Assembly (NCBI RefSeq): GCF_947179115.1
Contig: NZ_CAMXCI010000004.1
Span: 62,001 to 126,000 of the forward strand
Length of the DNA stretch: 64,000 nucleotides
DNA from: Commensalibacter papalotli
Lineage (GTDB): Bacteria > Pseudomonadota > Alphaproteobacteria > Acetobacterales > Acetobacteraceae
Reading direction: 5' to 3'
Shown piece after piece: positions 48,209 to 57,608 of this stretch. Numbering within the stretch: the first letter of the stretch is position 1; every line of letters starts with the position of its first letter. The translations under genes were made by a program, and so were the position numbers. Below the pieces are notes generated by a model. It saw nothing but the letters and a program-made list of their open reading frames with translations, was not told where the DNA came from and ran no database searches.

Positions 48209-49078
48209 ATGAATCTGTTCTTTTCCCTTCCACAAAAAATACATGTTATCGGTGCTTCTGGACGATCTGGTTTGGCTTTGATCAAAGAATTACAGAATCA
48301 TGGCTGTACTGTCATCGCTTTGGTCAGATCTCCAGAAAAGTGGCAACAAACAAATATTGACTGCGAATTTAGGATAATTGATTTAAAAGGACCATTGAGC
48401 TTGTTAACAAGCGCTCTACAAGATGCCACACATATTGTTAGTACAGCTCATGCTCGTCATGCATCTATCATTATAAAAGCTGGCCCCAAAGAGGCAACTT
48501 ATATCTTTTTAGGCAGCACTCGTAAATTTACTAAATGGCCAGATTCGCATGGCAATGGCGTGCTTGTTGGAGAGCAAGCCTTTTTAAACAGTGAGCGCGC
48601 AGGCATTTTTTTACATCCCACGATGATTTATGGCAGCCAAGGAGAAAATAATGTTCAACGCCTAGCTAAGATCCTTAAGAAACTGCCTGTTATTCCCTTA
48701 CCCAATGGTGGCAAAGCCCTTGTCCAACCTATTCACCAATCTGATGTAACGAAAGCAATTTTATCAGCTTTATCCAAAGACTGGAAAGAAGCAAATAGCA
48801 TTGTAATAGCTGGCGGGTCAGTCATCTCTTATAAAGAATTCATACAAGTTATAATGTATCATGCCGGAATTAAGCCAAAAGCTTTTATTCCCTTACCTAT
48901 TTCCTTGTTAAAAATAGCAGCATTTTTTACGAAATTTGTTCCATTTATTCCTACTATTGAACCTACAGAAATCCAAAGACTAGTCGAGGATAAAAATTTC
49001 GATATTACAGAAATGGAAAATAAGTTGAGCTTTACACCGATTCCTTTTTCAAAAGGAATAGAACAAACAAAGCTATAA
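48209..49078 (+). CDS. NAD(P)-binding protein, NDUFA9-like
   Basis: A 289-residue Rossmann-fold protein of the atypical SDR type. IHVIGASGRSGLALIKEL (about residues 11-28) binds the nucleotide. FLGSTRKF and FLHPTMIYGSQGENNVQRL follow. Such proteins relate to the NDUFA9 subunit of complex I in alphaproteobacteria and to ubiquinone-linked reductases, but many act elsewhere. The tail is short. It abuts tRNA-His on the other strand. Confidence 0.8.
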   Translation: MNLFFSLPQKIHVIGASGRSGLALIKELQNHGCTVIALVRSPEKWQQTNIDCEFRIIDLKGPLSLLTSALQDATHIVSTAHARHASIIIKAGPKEATYIFLGSTRKFTKWPDSHGNGVLVGEQAFLNSERAGIFLHPTMIYGSQGENNVQRLAKILKKLPVIPLPNGGKALVQPIHQSDVTKAILSALSKDWKEANSIVIAGGSVISYKEFIQVIMYHAGIKPKAFIPLPISLLKIAAFFTKFVPFIPTIEPTEIQRLVEDKNFDITEMENKLSFTPIPFSKGIEQTKL

Positions 49079-49098
49079 AACTTTAAAGGGAAAAAAGA

Positions 49099-49175
49099 TG
49101 GGGCGAACGACGGGGATCGAACCCGCGACCACTGGAACCACAAACCAGCGCTCTACCAACTGAGCTACGTCCGCC
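49099..49175 (-). tRNA. tRNA-His(GUG)
   Basis: 77 nt with encoded CCA. The extra 5' G (at 49175) can pair with C73, the histidine hallmark. The anticodon arm CTGGT-TTGTGGT-TCCAG gives GUG. Confidence 0.92.
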
Positions 49176-49330
49176 ACAATCTGAGAAACCATTTACTATA
49201 TTTCTCAGGTTGTCGTCAATTGTTTTTATTAAAAAATATAAACTCAAGATAATTATCATGATAAAAGTTGTCTATCCGCTAAACAGATAGCCCTTATCAT
49301 TAGATATTTAGCTAAATAAACTATGAAAAT

Positions 49331-50462
49331 TTAAGTATTTTCACTTAAAATTTGTTGATAAGACTTACCACCAGCTAACTGATCTTTAACCATATTTAAC
49401 CATGCAGTATCACTATCTGTAGCTGAACGTCCATCAATTTTTTGCAGTAACTCTTTAACCGCATAATCACCTAGAATACCATGAGCTTCTTTTGATAAAA
49501 GCTGTTGATAGGTCATACCATTACCCAAACCATCTTTCATGGCGTTCAACCATCCACTATCACCATCCGTAGCTGCACGACCTAGTATACTACTCATTAA
49601 TTGCTTAGCCGCATAATCACCATGATAACCATGCGCATGCTCAGATAATACTGATTGATAGCTTCTACCCTCAGCAAATCTGTCTTGTGACCAAGTAATA
49701 TCTTGTTCAGAAGGATTAACACCCATATTCGTTAACATATTTACAACAGCTTCACGGACTGATGGACCAAAGGCAAAATCATTACGAATATCAGACATAG
49801 TATATTGAGGCGTATATGTAACCGTTGTATTACCTGTATGGCCACTAGAAGCCCACCCTGTTGATCTCGTGACTTGACACAATTTTTCTTGTTGAGCACT
49901 AATAGTGTCATTATTTACATCATAACCCAACATTGCTTTATCCATTTGGGCAATACGATTATATGCTTCTTGTGTATAAACAACTTTATGTAAAGCTGAA
50001 TAAACCGATTCGTGATTTGCTGTAATTGTATTTACAAAAGCAGTCATTTCTTTTGATGTTGCTGGCCGACCCAAAATATCTGGATAAACACTATTCGCTA
50101 ATGAAATTAAAGCACGAGCTTCGATAATAGCTGCAAAATCAGGAGGACTCATAGCACGTTGCATTGCTGTAGAGTTGCTATTGTCCACACCAACATTTAG
50201 AATTTTGTCCTGATTATTACTTGATGTTAAGGCCGTTGTATTCATCTCATTACGCAATAGATTTGTCGTCATATGCGACAAATCTTTTTGATACCAATCA
50301 TTCCCTGATTTTAATGCTGTAATTTTTTGTGCCTCGGCAGTATTATCGCCGCCTGTTATAAGGCATATGTTCTTCTGATGGTTTGCTATCTACAAGAACG
50401 ATTGAACCTGCTGTTAAATCTGGTGTTGATTGATGCACCGCAAGTAAAGTAGTATCTGACAT
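49331..50462 (-). pseudogene. Frameshifted DUF4214-like repeat protein
   Basis: ATG 50462 has AGGAG 8 bp upstream (in TTTAGGAGTGCATA) and encodes MSDTTLLAVHQSTPDLTAG up to a stop at 50343-50345. The rest (316 codons, 49331-50281 and its upstream extension ITGGDNTAEAQKI) is in another frame. An extra C in the CC at 50362-50363 would explain the shift. The body has about three units of the type LGRAATDGDSGWLNAMKDGL-G-SYQQ, like DUF4214 repeats in secreted or S-layer-linked proteins. Either a pseudogene, a phase-variable gene or a sequencing error. Confidence 0.65.
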
Positions 50463-50595
50463 TATGCACTCCTAAATAAAATAATCATTACGTTCAAATT
50501 ATATATTTCATAATTAATCAATCACTTTCTTATTAACAGCACCGCAAAACTATCTTTCTGTAATAATTAAAGACAATTTTGCAACATTTATTCAT

Positions 50596-50640
50596 AAAAA
50601 AAGCTGTAAAAAGATAAATATCGCTATCCTTTTACAGCTT
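50596..50640 (-). terminator. Terminator of the TonB-dependent receptor gene
   Basis: On the minus strand AAGCTGTAAAAGGATA pairs with TATCTTTTTACAGCTT, one mismatch, then seven T. Confidence 0.85.
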
Positions 50641-50686
50641 CTGAAATACTATATTATTCCTTATAATCCGTATCTAACTATCCATA

Positions 50687-52972
50687 CTAGAAATCAATCC
50701 GTGCTGTGACTTTGAAATACCGTCCTGGTTGGCTGTAAAATTGTTGACGCATGCCGCTTGCTGATTGTCCAATTGGTAAAGAGGTTGCATTATAATATTT
50801 TTTATCAAACATATTATACATCCCTGCTTGAATTTTCAGAGGTTTATAGAATGCAGGGCGATACCAACCTGTCAAATCAAAAAGCACATATCCTGGCGTA
50901 TTCCACTGTTTGCTTGGAGTACCAGTACTGGTCATATATTTTGCATTGTCTCGTGCAATCGCAAACGTACTGGATAGATCACTTCCCCAATTTTCTTGTT
51001 TATAGCCAAAACCAACAATACCACGGAAAGGTGCAACAGAAGCCAGATTATAATCCATATCGGTATCTCTTCCCTTCGTATAAGCGAAAGATCCCCAGCT
51101 GTGCCAATGTTTATCAAATTCCCAATTAACATTTGCTTCTAATCCATAGATCCGCACAGATTTCAGGTTTGTATACCCAAAACATTGCATATAACTACAT
51201 GGGGTAACCCCCATCATATCGATGAAGTTTTTATAATAATTGTCATAAAACGCAACATTAGCCCCACGTTTTGAATCACCATATTTTAAACCAACTTCCC
51301 ATCCACGACCATTTTCTGCTTTTAGATTAGGATTGCCACTCGCAGAATAAAAAGGAGCAGTACTATAAGATAAATACTGCTCTGTTGCCGAAGGCGCACG
51401 ATAAGATTGTGAATAAAGCGCATATGCCGTCAATTTCTTTGCCACTCTTGCCTCTGCCAAAAATTTTGGAGAATAACGAGAACCGCTGGCACCTGATGAT
51501 GAGCCTGTATAACCTGGGTTATTTTGATAGTCTTTTGTATCGTGAGGATCTCTTTTATAATAATCAAACCGAACACCAGGGGTTAAGTGCAACCAATCAT
51601 TTTTACCCAAAGAGATCCTATCTTGCAACATGGCACTTAAATCCGTACCATGAACATCTGGCATATCAGCATAATTATTATGTACAAATGGACTGGGGGT
51701 TGCACGCCAACCACGTTGCTTTTGACTTGTATCAGATAAATAAGCCTCTCCACCAAATGTAATCGCATGATGCACTGAACCCGTATAGGCATTCACGGTC
51801 GCAGAACCCAAAGCACCATAAGTTTGAGTATTCAGCTTCAAATCCTGCCATACATTACTTGCGGGGCGTTTAGAATTATAATTTGTTGTATTCGTCATGG
51901 TATTTTGATCTTGCCAATAGGCCGTAAAATGCCCTTCACCGAAAAGATCTTTTGGATTTTCAGCAATATAATCATAATTCGCACTAAACCGAGAGCGTTG
52001 GTTTTCTGTATTCGTATGATAATCTTGTCCAACAGCTGTTTGAGAGGTCAATGTATGTTCATGATTATTTAAATCATACCATTCCCCCGTAAGGTCTAAA
52101 CGATGTCCACCAGAAAAATAATGCCTTATTTTACCCAAAAAGCTACCTTGGACATAATGTGCAGGATTTGCCTTGGTTCGGTTTTTCCCTTGCCCACCTG
52201 TTTCGCCTCTATTGCCAGTTTCGCTGCCATTTTGATAACCACCAGATAATAAGAATAACGTATTTTTATATCGTGCAGCAAAAGATTGATTTAAAATTGC
52301 AGCCTCTTTTTGCCCAGCATAAGTTGCTTTTGTAGAATTCCCGAATGTTTTTCCTGGTTTTAAAATATCCTCTGGGTTTAAAGTGCGAAACGCCAAAACA
52401 CCACCCAAGGCCCCTGTTCCAAAAAAGCTGGAATCGGAACTTTTAATGATATCAATACCGCCCATACTATTAAAGTCGAAATAACCTACCCCACCTTGTT
52501 GAGTAGGCGAACCGCCTGCATAAGCACCATCATTCGAAAAAGGTTGTCTTATTCCATCAACGGTCACCAACACACGGTTGCGATCCAAACCACGCATATT
52601 TAAGCTGGAGCTATCCTCATTAAAATTAACAGAGGCATCAACACGTCGTGAGAAATCTTCCAAGTCATCAATTTGACGGTCAATTAACGTTTCTCTATTA
52701 ATTGTTGTGGTTAAAACGCGTGATTTTCCAACATTTGTATAGTCTTTATCAGGATCGACTTTGGCTGCATCTAAGATAGGATCAGACTTTCCTTTGACCA
52801 CAACTGGGCTAAGGTTAACATTGGTTGCTGTGTCGTCAGAACTTGATTGTTGCGTCGTTAAATCAGACGAACTTTGGGTTGTTTGCGCAAATGCACCAAT
52901 TGATGTTAGGCATAGAAAACTAGATGCCATTAACCAGGATGCTTGTGTTTTTGCTAAGAAATGCGTTTTCAT
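50687..52972 (-). CDS. TonB-dependent haem receptor (probable)
   Basis: A 761-residue outer-membrane receptor. The signal peptide ends near GAFAQ (about residue 29). A plug domain has RRVDASVNFNEDSSSLNMRGLDRNRVLVTVDGIRQPF (about residues 88-125), as in the haemoglobin/transferrin/haem subgroup. The 22-strand barrel ends with GRYFKVTARIDF. Divergent haem oxygenase and downstream TonB-ExbBD genes suggest haem as ligand. Four Fur-like boxes lie before it. No periplasmic haem-binding protein or ABC transporter is in the window. Confidence 0.88.
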   Translation of the reverse strand: MKTHFLAKTQASWLMASSFLCLTSIGAFAQTTQSSSDLTTQQSSSDDTATNVNLSPVVVKGKSDPILDAAKVDPDKDYTNVGKSRVLTTTINRETLIDRQIDDLEDFSRRVDASVNFNEDSSSLNMRGLDRNRVLVTVDGIRQPFSNDGAYAGGSPTQQGGVGYFDFNSMGGIDIIKSSDSSFFGTGALGGVLAFRTLNPEDILKPGKTFGNSTKATYAGQKEAAILNQSFAARYKNTLFLLSGGYQNGSETGNRGETGGQGKNRTKANPAHYVQGSFLGKIRHYFSGGHRLDLTGEWYDLNNHEHTLTSQTAVGQDYHTNTENQRSRFSANYDYIAENPKDLFGEGHFTAYWQDQNTMTNTTNYNSKRPASNVWQDLKLNTQTYGALGSATVNAYTGSVHHAITFGGEAYLSDTSQKQRGWRATPSPFVHNNYADMPDVHGTDLSAMLQDRISLGKNDWLHLTPGVRFDYYKRDPHDTKDYQNNPGYTGSSSGASGSRYSPKFLAEARVAKKLTAYALYSQSYRAPSATEQYLSYSTAPFYSASGNPNLKAENGRGWEVGLKYGDSKRGANVAFYDNYYKNFIDMMGVTPCSYMQCFGYTNLKSVRIYGLEANVNWEFDKHWHSWGSFAYTKGRDTDMDYNLASVAPFRGIVGFGYKQENWGSDLSSTFAIARDNAKYMTSTGTPSKQWNTPGYVLFDLTGWYRPAFYKPLKIQAGMYNMFDKKYYNATSLPIGQSASGMRQQFYSQPGRYFKVTARIDF

Positions 52973-53001
52973 TTTAATCCACAGATTAGTTTATTTATTA
53001 A

Positions 53002-53022
53002 TGAGAATGATTATTAGTATCA
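53002..53022. promoter_or_regulatory. Fur-like box 1
   Basis: TGAGAATGATTATTAGTATC then A resembles GATAATGATAATCATTATC. It lies 30 bp upstream of the receptor start, so it probably represses that gene with iron. Confidence 0.6.
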
Positions 53023-53058
53023 ATGATTAGCTAAATTATATAAAATTGTCAAATTAAA

Positions 53059-53079
53059 TGAGAATAATTATTAAATTCA
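53059..53079. promoter_or_regulatory. Fur-like box 2
   Basis: TGAGAATAATTATTAAATTC then A, with the perfect core AATAATTATT. Shares TGAGAAT with box 1. Confidence 0.5.
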
Positions 53080-53086
53080 ATATATA

Positions 53087-53106
53087 TTGCAAATCATTCG
53101 CATATA
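53087..53106. promoter_or_regulatory. Fur-like box 3
   Basis: TTGCAAATCATTCGCATATA. It repeats as box 4 39 bp further on. Confidence 0.5.
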
Positions 53107-53125
53107 CTATAAAGGTTATATGTAA

Positions 53126-53145
53126 TTGCGAATCATTCTTATATT
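53126..53145. promoter_or_regulatory. Fur-like box 4
   Basis: TTGCGAATCATTCTTATATT. 45 bp upstream of the preferred haem oxygenase start. Matches the Fur half-site pattern AATCATTCTTAT. Confidence 0.55.
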
Positions 53146-53190
53146 ATTATGATTCAAACAAAAAAATTATTTACTTTCGGAAAGCTAAAT

Positions 53191-53757
53191 ATGTCAGAAG
53201 TTATGGAACCCTTATTAACCTCATCTTTACGCAATCGTACAAAAAGCGTTCATGGAAAATTGGACGAGCATCTTATGGGAATGGGCCTGTTTTCTGACAA
53301 AGAAAAATATAAGATTTTTTTAACCCTACAATATTATATTCATCGAGATGCTGATCACTTATATTCAAATTCTAACCTATCAGCAATTATTCCCAATTTG
53401 CACCTACGCAATCGTTTTGTAAAAGTCAAAGAGGACATGCAAGATTTAGGTGTGACCATTCCATCTCCTATCCAACCTCCTGTAATTACGAATACCTCTT
53501 CGGCGATTGGTTCATTATACGTTGTGGAAGGATCAAAATTAGGGGCAAAATATCTATTACACCATGTTGGAATGATTGGCCTTTCTGATGAATATGGTGC
53601 CCGACATTTGGGTGCAGATAGTGAAGGACGTGGTACGTCTTGGCGCAGTTTTCAATCCGCAATCGACAGCGCAAAAATAGATATTCCAGTAGCTGTAAAA
53701 GCTGCCGAACAAACATTTGAACGTGTTTTTTCTCATCTTCAAAACATCACTGGGTAA
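53191..53757 (+). CDS. Biliverdin-producing haem oxygenase
   Basis: Breaks haem to biliverdin, iron and CO. I choose ATG 53191 (188 residues), since GGAAAG lies just before; an in-frame ATG at 53149 overlaps the Fur-box zone. The proximal haem ligand is H21 (KSVHGKLDEHL). SAIGSLYVVEGSKLGAKYL (about residues 103-121) is the distal helix with its conserved glycines (LYVVEGSKLGA), as in the HemO/BphO group. With the divergent receptor it forms an iron-repressed haem-use unit. Confidence 0.9.
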   Translation: MSEVMEPLLTSSLRNRTKSVHGKLDEHLMGMGLFSDKEKYKIFLTLQYYIHRDADHLYSNSNLSAIIPNLHLRNRFVKVKEDMQDLGVTIPSPIQPPVITNTSSAIGSLYVVEGSKLGAKYLLHHVGMIGLSDEYGARHLGADSEGRGTSWRSFQSAIDSAKIDIPVAVKAAEQTFERVFSHLQNITG

Positions 53758-53775
53758 GTCTCAACTTTTACTTAT

Positions 53776-53832
53776 CCGCATCAGGGATCTATGCCTCTTA
53801 TCATAATGAAACTCACCCTGATGCGGTTTTTT
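53776..53832 (+). terminator. Haem oxygenase terminator
   Basis: CCGCATCAGGG / CCCTGATGCGG perfect 11-bp stem, a 29-base loop and six T. Confidence 0.85.
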
Positions 53833-53882
53833 ATTAGCTTAATAAAGCCTTTAATTCCTTTACTGTTTATTGGAGAACATTC

Positions 53883-54602
53883 ATGACGCCGATTTCTTTT
53901 TCACCATGGTCGATGTTTTTAGAAGCCAATATCGTTGTGCAAATCGTTATGGTCATTTTAAGTTTTGGCTGTTTATTAAGCTGGACTATTTGTATTGCTA
54001 AATCAATTGAGCTTTTTATTGTACATAGAAATCTTTATACAGAACAGGTAATCTTACAAAAATCTGGAAAACTAGAAGCAGAGCATATACATAATAAAAA
54101 ATGTGTTGTTGGTGCAATGATAATGGCAGTACTGGATGAATATCAGTCTTCCAAAGGAATTACCCATGATCTGACAGGGCTTAAAGAACGCATTGCCATG
54201 ACTTTGGAACGCGTCGAAGCCAGCGAAGGACGCCGTTTATTAAAAGGCACAGGGTTGCTTGCTACTATTGGAGCAACTGCACCTTTTGTTGGGTTATTTG
54301 GTACAGTTTGGGGAATTATGAATTCTTTTACAGGAATTGTTGCAGCCAAAGCCACCAGCTTAACCGTGGTAGCGCCTGGTATTGCAGAGGCTTTATTGGC
54401 CACTGCTTTGGGATTAGTTACAGCTATTCCAGCAGTGATCTTATATAATATATTCTCTCGGAATATTATGCATTGCAGAGCACACATCGCCGATCTCAGT
54501 ACATTGATCATGCGTATTGTTTCTCGGGACGTCAGCCAAATGACTGCACAACAAGGCAAAGGGCAAGTTATTCAATTTGGTCTGCGTGCTGCAGGAGAAT
54601 AA
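53883..54602 (+). CDS. exbB: ExbB proton channel subunit
   Basis: A 239-residue inner-membrane protein with three helices. LKGTGLLATIGATAPFVGLFGTVWGIMNSF (about residues 120-149) is the MotA/TolQ/ExbB signature. With ExbD and TonB it powers outer-membrane haem uptake. It starts 126 bp after haem oxygenase, past a terminator, and its stop overlaps the exbD start (TAATG). Confidence 0.94.
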   Translation: MTPISFSPWSMFLEANIVVQIVMVILSFGCLLSWTICIAKSIELFIVHRNLYTEQVILQKSGKLEAEHIHNKKCVVGAMIMAVLDEYQSSKGITHDLTGLKERIAMTLERVEASEGRRLLKGTGLLATIGATAPFVGLFGTVWGIMNSFTGIVAAKATSLTVVAPGIAEALLATALGLVTAIPAVILYNIFSRNIMHCRAHIADLSTLIMRIVSRDVSQMTAQQGKGQVIQFGLRAAGE

Positions 54603-55030
54603 TGATGATCCGTATGCGTCATAACGATGAAACTCCTAACGAAGTTAATGACATTAACGTAACACCCTTTATTGATGTTGTCCTGGTGTTACTGATTATC
54701 TTTATGGTTGCCGCACCATTAAGTACCGTGAATATTCCTGTTAACTTGCCAGGATCAACAGAAAAAACAACACCATCACCGACTAACCCTGTTTTTCTGA
54801 CATTAAAAACAGATCAAACCTTATCTATAGGTGAAAATAAAATCAACAAAGATCAATTGGCCGCAGCTTTGGACACCGCAACAAAGGGCAATAAAAATGA
54901 GGCAATTTTCTTAAGAGCCGATAAAAAAGTTGATTATGAAAGCTTGATCTCTGTCATGGATCAATTACGCTCAGCAGGGTATTTAAAAGTTGCTTTGGTT
55001 AATCTGGCCAAAGAAGGAGCTACACCGTGA
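54602..55030 (+). CDS. exbD: ExbD subunit
   Basis: A 142-residue single-helix protein. The frame extends upstream into exbB, but the real start is ATG 54602 or 54605, coupled to the exbB stop. NDINVTPFIDVVLVLLIIFMV (about residues 16-36) has the conserved proton-carrying Asp25. The rest is the periplasmic domain. Confidence 0.93.
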   Translation: MMIRMRHNDETPNEVNDINVTPFIDVVLVLLIIFMVAAPLSTVNIPVNLPGSTEKTTPSPTNPVFLTLKTDQTLSIGENKINKDQLAAALDTATKGNKNEAIFLRADKKVDYESLISVMDQLRSAGYLKVALVNLAKEGATP

Positions 55031-55878
55031 GCTCTTTTTTTTTAAATTTTTCTTTTTTTATCAATAAGGTGCCTGATTTGTCTTTTAATCAATGGCAAAG
55101 AGCATATCAACAATACCAACATAAACAAGACCGTTTACTTTGGGGAAGCTCCTTAATTGGCAGCTCTTTTTTTTTAATAGGGATTGCTTGGGTTGCGTTT
55201 CATATGCCTCATACGCATACGATTGCTTTACCCACAGACACGCCACCCGCAATCACACTTGATTTATCAACGGATCTTGCACCTGCATCTCCTCCTATGG
55301 CGGCAACACCAGAACCTCAACCCTTGGAAGAACAAACTTCTTCGATGGATGCACCCCCTGCCCCTTCTCCCGAAATTATTTTACCAAAAACTCAAAAACT
55401 CAAGAAAATTCAACCTGTCGAGCATAAACAAATTGCAAAAAAACAGGTTAAACCTATTCAACACCAACCTGTTGCACCTGTTTCCCAGACAACAAATACA
55501 ACACCTTCAAACTCTCAGTTGCAATCAGCATCAACTGAGACATCCAGTAATGCAAATAGTGCGCATGCATCCTCTCATACAAAAGCATCAATGAGTCCTG
55601 CGTCATGGCAAGGCAGTGTATTACAAAAACTTGAACGTTTAAAAAACTATCCTTCTGATGCACAAAATAATAGACAAGAAGGTGTTGCAACAATCAAAAT
55701 CACCATTAATCGTCAAGGGAATGTTCTATCTTCTAAATTGGCAAAAAGCTCTGGATATTCTACATTAGACAAAGAGGCTGTTGCACTGGCTTATCGTGCC
55801 AGTCCTCTGCCTGCAGTGCCCGAAAGTATTAAAGGGAACAATATTACAATTAATGTGCCTGTTGATTTTCACATGTAA
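55027..55878 (+). CDS. tonB: TonB family protein
   Basis: A 283-residue energy transducer. It starts GTG 55027 overlapping the exbD stop (GTGA). A cytoplasmic lead of about 38 residues precedes one membrane helix (LLWGSSLIGSSFFLIGIAWV). Then comes a long Pro, Gln and Ser-rich span and the C-terminal TonB domain (GVATIKITINRQGNVLSSKLAKSSG). Last gene of exbB-exbD-tonB. Confidence 0.9.
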   Translation: MSSFFLNFSFFINKVPDLSFNQWQRAYQQYQHKQDRLLWGSSLIGSSFFLIGIAWVAFHMPHTHTIALPTDTPPAITLDLSTDLAPASPPMAATPEPQPLEEQTSSMDAPPAPSPEIILPKTQKLKKIQPVEHKQIAKKQVKPIQHQPVAPVSQTTNTTPSNSQLQSASTETSSNANSAHASSHTKASMSPASWQGSVLQKLERLKNYPSDAQNNRQEGVATIKITINRQGNVLSSKLAKSSGYSTLDKEAVALAYRASPLPAVPESIKGNNITINVPVDFHM

Positions 55879-56190
55879 GTTGTTTTTTCTATTTTTAACT
55901 TACATATGTTATTTTTTATAATGATCAAATCTTCAGGATAAAGCTGAACTGGCTATAAATCACTTTGATCGTTTTTGTTATCATTCATAATTATATATTA
56001 TGATCTGCGCCCCATAGCTATAACTGGCAAAATGACAATAGCTGGCAAACTACTTCAAACAATCTTCCTATTGGGAATATTATACCTACTATTGGTAATA
56101 AACCTTATCTTATAATAAAATAAATTAAAAAAAACGGCGCTAGACTTACCTAACGCCGTATATTTTCAACTATCAAAGCTTTGATAAAAC
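55879..56190. other. Gene-free stretch, 312 bp
   Basis: Contains a possible TonB terminator (GATCAAA near 55922 and TTTGATCGTTTTT near 55963; long loop) and the xylA terminator at 56126-56159. Nothing else seen. Confidence 0.45.
56126..56159 (-). terminator. xylA terminator
   Basis: On the minus strand ACGGCGTTAG-GTAAGT-CTAGCGCCGT (one wobble) and then eight T. Confidence 0.85.
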
Positions 56191-57510
56191 TTAATCAAAG
56201 ATATAATGATTTACCAAGTTTTCTAAACGTTCTTGATCACCACTAACTGGTTGTGGACGAAGGTCATTGCTTTCCACATGTTTAGCAATATCAGCCAATG
56301 TCATTTTACCAGCCAACATATCTTTACCAAATTGAGTATTCCATCCAGCATAACGTTTATCTGTATTGGCTTTTAATTGATCATCACTCATTATTTTAGC
56401 AGCACATTTCAATGATAATGCCATCGTGTCCATTCCACCAATATGACCATAGAAAATCGAATATTTATCAGTAGATTGACGTCTGACCTTAGAATCAAAA
56501 TTCAATCCACCCGTTGTAAAGCCACCATTTTTAAGAATTTCATACATAATTAATGTATTTTCTTCGACACTATTTGGAAATTGATCAGTATCCCATCCCA
56601 ATTGTGGATCACCACGGTTCGCATCCAAAGATCCAAAAATACCCAAAGAAAACGCCATTGCAACTTCATGCTGGAAAGAATGACCAGCAAGCGTTGCATG
56701 ATTGGCTTCAATATTAACTTTGATTTCTTTTTCTAAACCAAATTGTTTTAAGAACCCATAAATAGTTGCAACGTCATAATCATATTGATGTTTTGTTGGC
56801 TCTTGTGGTTTTGGTTCGATCAACAAGGTGCCTTTATAACCAATTTTATGCTTATTTTCCACAACCATTGACATAAAGCGACCCAGTTGCTCACGTTCTT
56901 TTTTAAGGTCAGTGTTTAGAAGACTTTCATATCCTTCACGCCCGCCCCAAAGAACATAATTTTCTCCACCAAGTTTATGAGTAACATTCATTGCATTCAC
57001 AACTTGTGCTGCTGCATAAGCAAAGATTTCTGGATCAGGGTTTGTTGCAGCCCCACCCATATAACGAGGGTTGGTAAAACAATTTGCCGTACCCCATAAA
57101 GGTTTAATACCAGTGGCTGTTTGTTTTTCCAACATTATATCCGCAAGCACAGCAGAGTTATGTAAATATTCTTTAATATTTTTCCCTTCAGGAGCCACAT
57201 CCACATCATGGAAAGCATAAAAAGGAACATTCATTTTTTGAAAAAATTCAAAGGCAACATCTGCTTTTGCTTTGGCATTGGTTAGTGGATCAGAACTTGC
57301 TTGCCAAGGATATTGAAAAGAACCCGTTCCAAACATATCCGTACCATTCCAGCAAAAAGTATGCCAGTAACAAATAGCAAAACGAAGATGTTCTGACATT
57401 TTCTTGCCCAAGACAATTTCATCAGGATTATAATGACGAAAGGCAAGTGGGTTTTTGCTTTGAGGACCTTCATATTGAACTTTTTGAACTTTGTCATAAT
57501 AATTTTGCAT
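56191..57510 (-). CDS. xylA: Xylose isomerase
   Basis: A 439-residue metal enzyme, xylose to xylulose (and glucose to fructose). H101 and D104 (FHDVD) are the catalytic pair, at the same numbers as in E. coli XylA. VLWGGREGYE (about residues 181-190) and SLDANRGDPQLGWDTDQFP (about 297-315) are signatures. A sugar porter lies upstream on the same strand (gap 98 bp) and a XylR regulator is divergent. No xylulokinase gene is seen. Confidence 0.96.
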   Translation of the reverse strand: MQNYYDKVQKVQYEGPQSKNPLAFRHYNPDEIVLGKKMSEHLRFAICYWHTFCWNGTDMFGTGSFQYPWQASSDPLTNAKAKADVAFEFFQKMNVPFYAFHDVDVAPEGKNIKEYLHNSAVLADIMLEKQTATGIKPLWGTANCFTNPRYMGGAATNPDPEIFAYAAAQVVNAMNVTHKLGGENYVLWGGREGYESLLNTDLKKEREQLGRFMSMVVENKHKIGYKGTLLIEPKPQEPTKHQYDYDVATIYGFLKQFGLEKEIKVNIEANHATLAGHSFQHEVAMAFSLGIFGSLDANRGDPQLGWDTDQFPNSVEENTLIMYEILKNGGFTTGGLNFDSKVRRQSTDKYSIFYGHIGGMDTMALSLKCAAKIMSDDQLKANTDKRYAGWNTQFGKDMLAGKMTLADIAKHVESNDLRPQPVSGDQERLENLVNHYIFD

Positions 57511-57608
57511 AATCGATCTCCTAAATGATCAGTGTGCTTATTTTGTAATTCACTATTCATGATGAATAATAAAATTATGAATTAACGATAAAGATAAATG
57601 GTTAAAGT

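Noticed and set aside
50758..52072. Plus-strand frames over the receptor gene
   Set aside because: Antisense shadows; no independent support.
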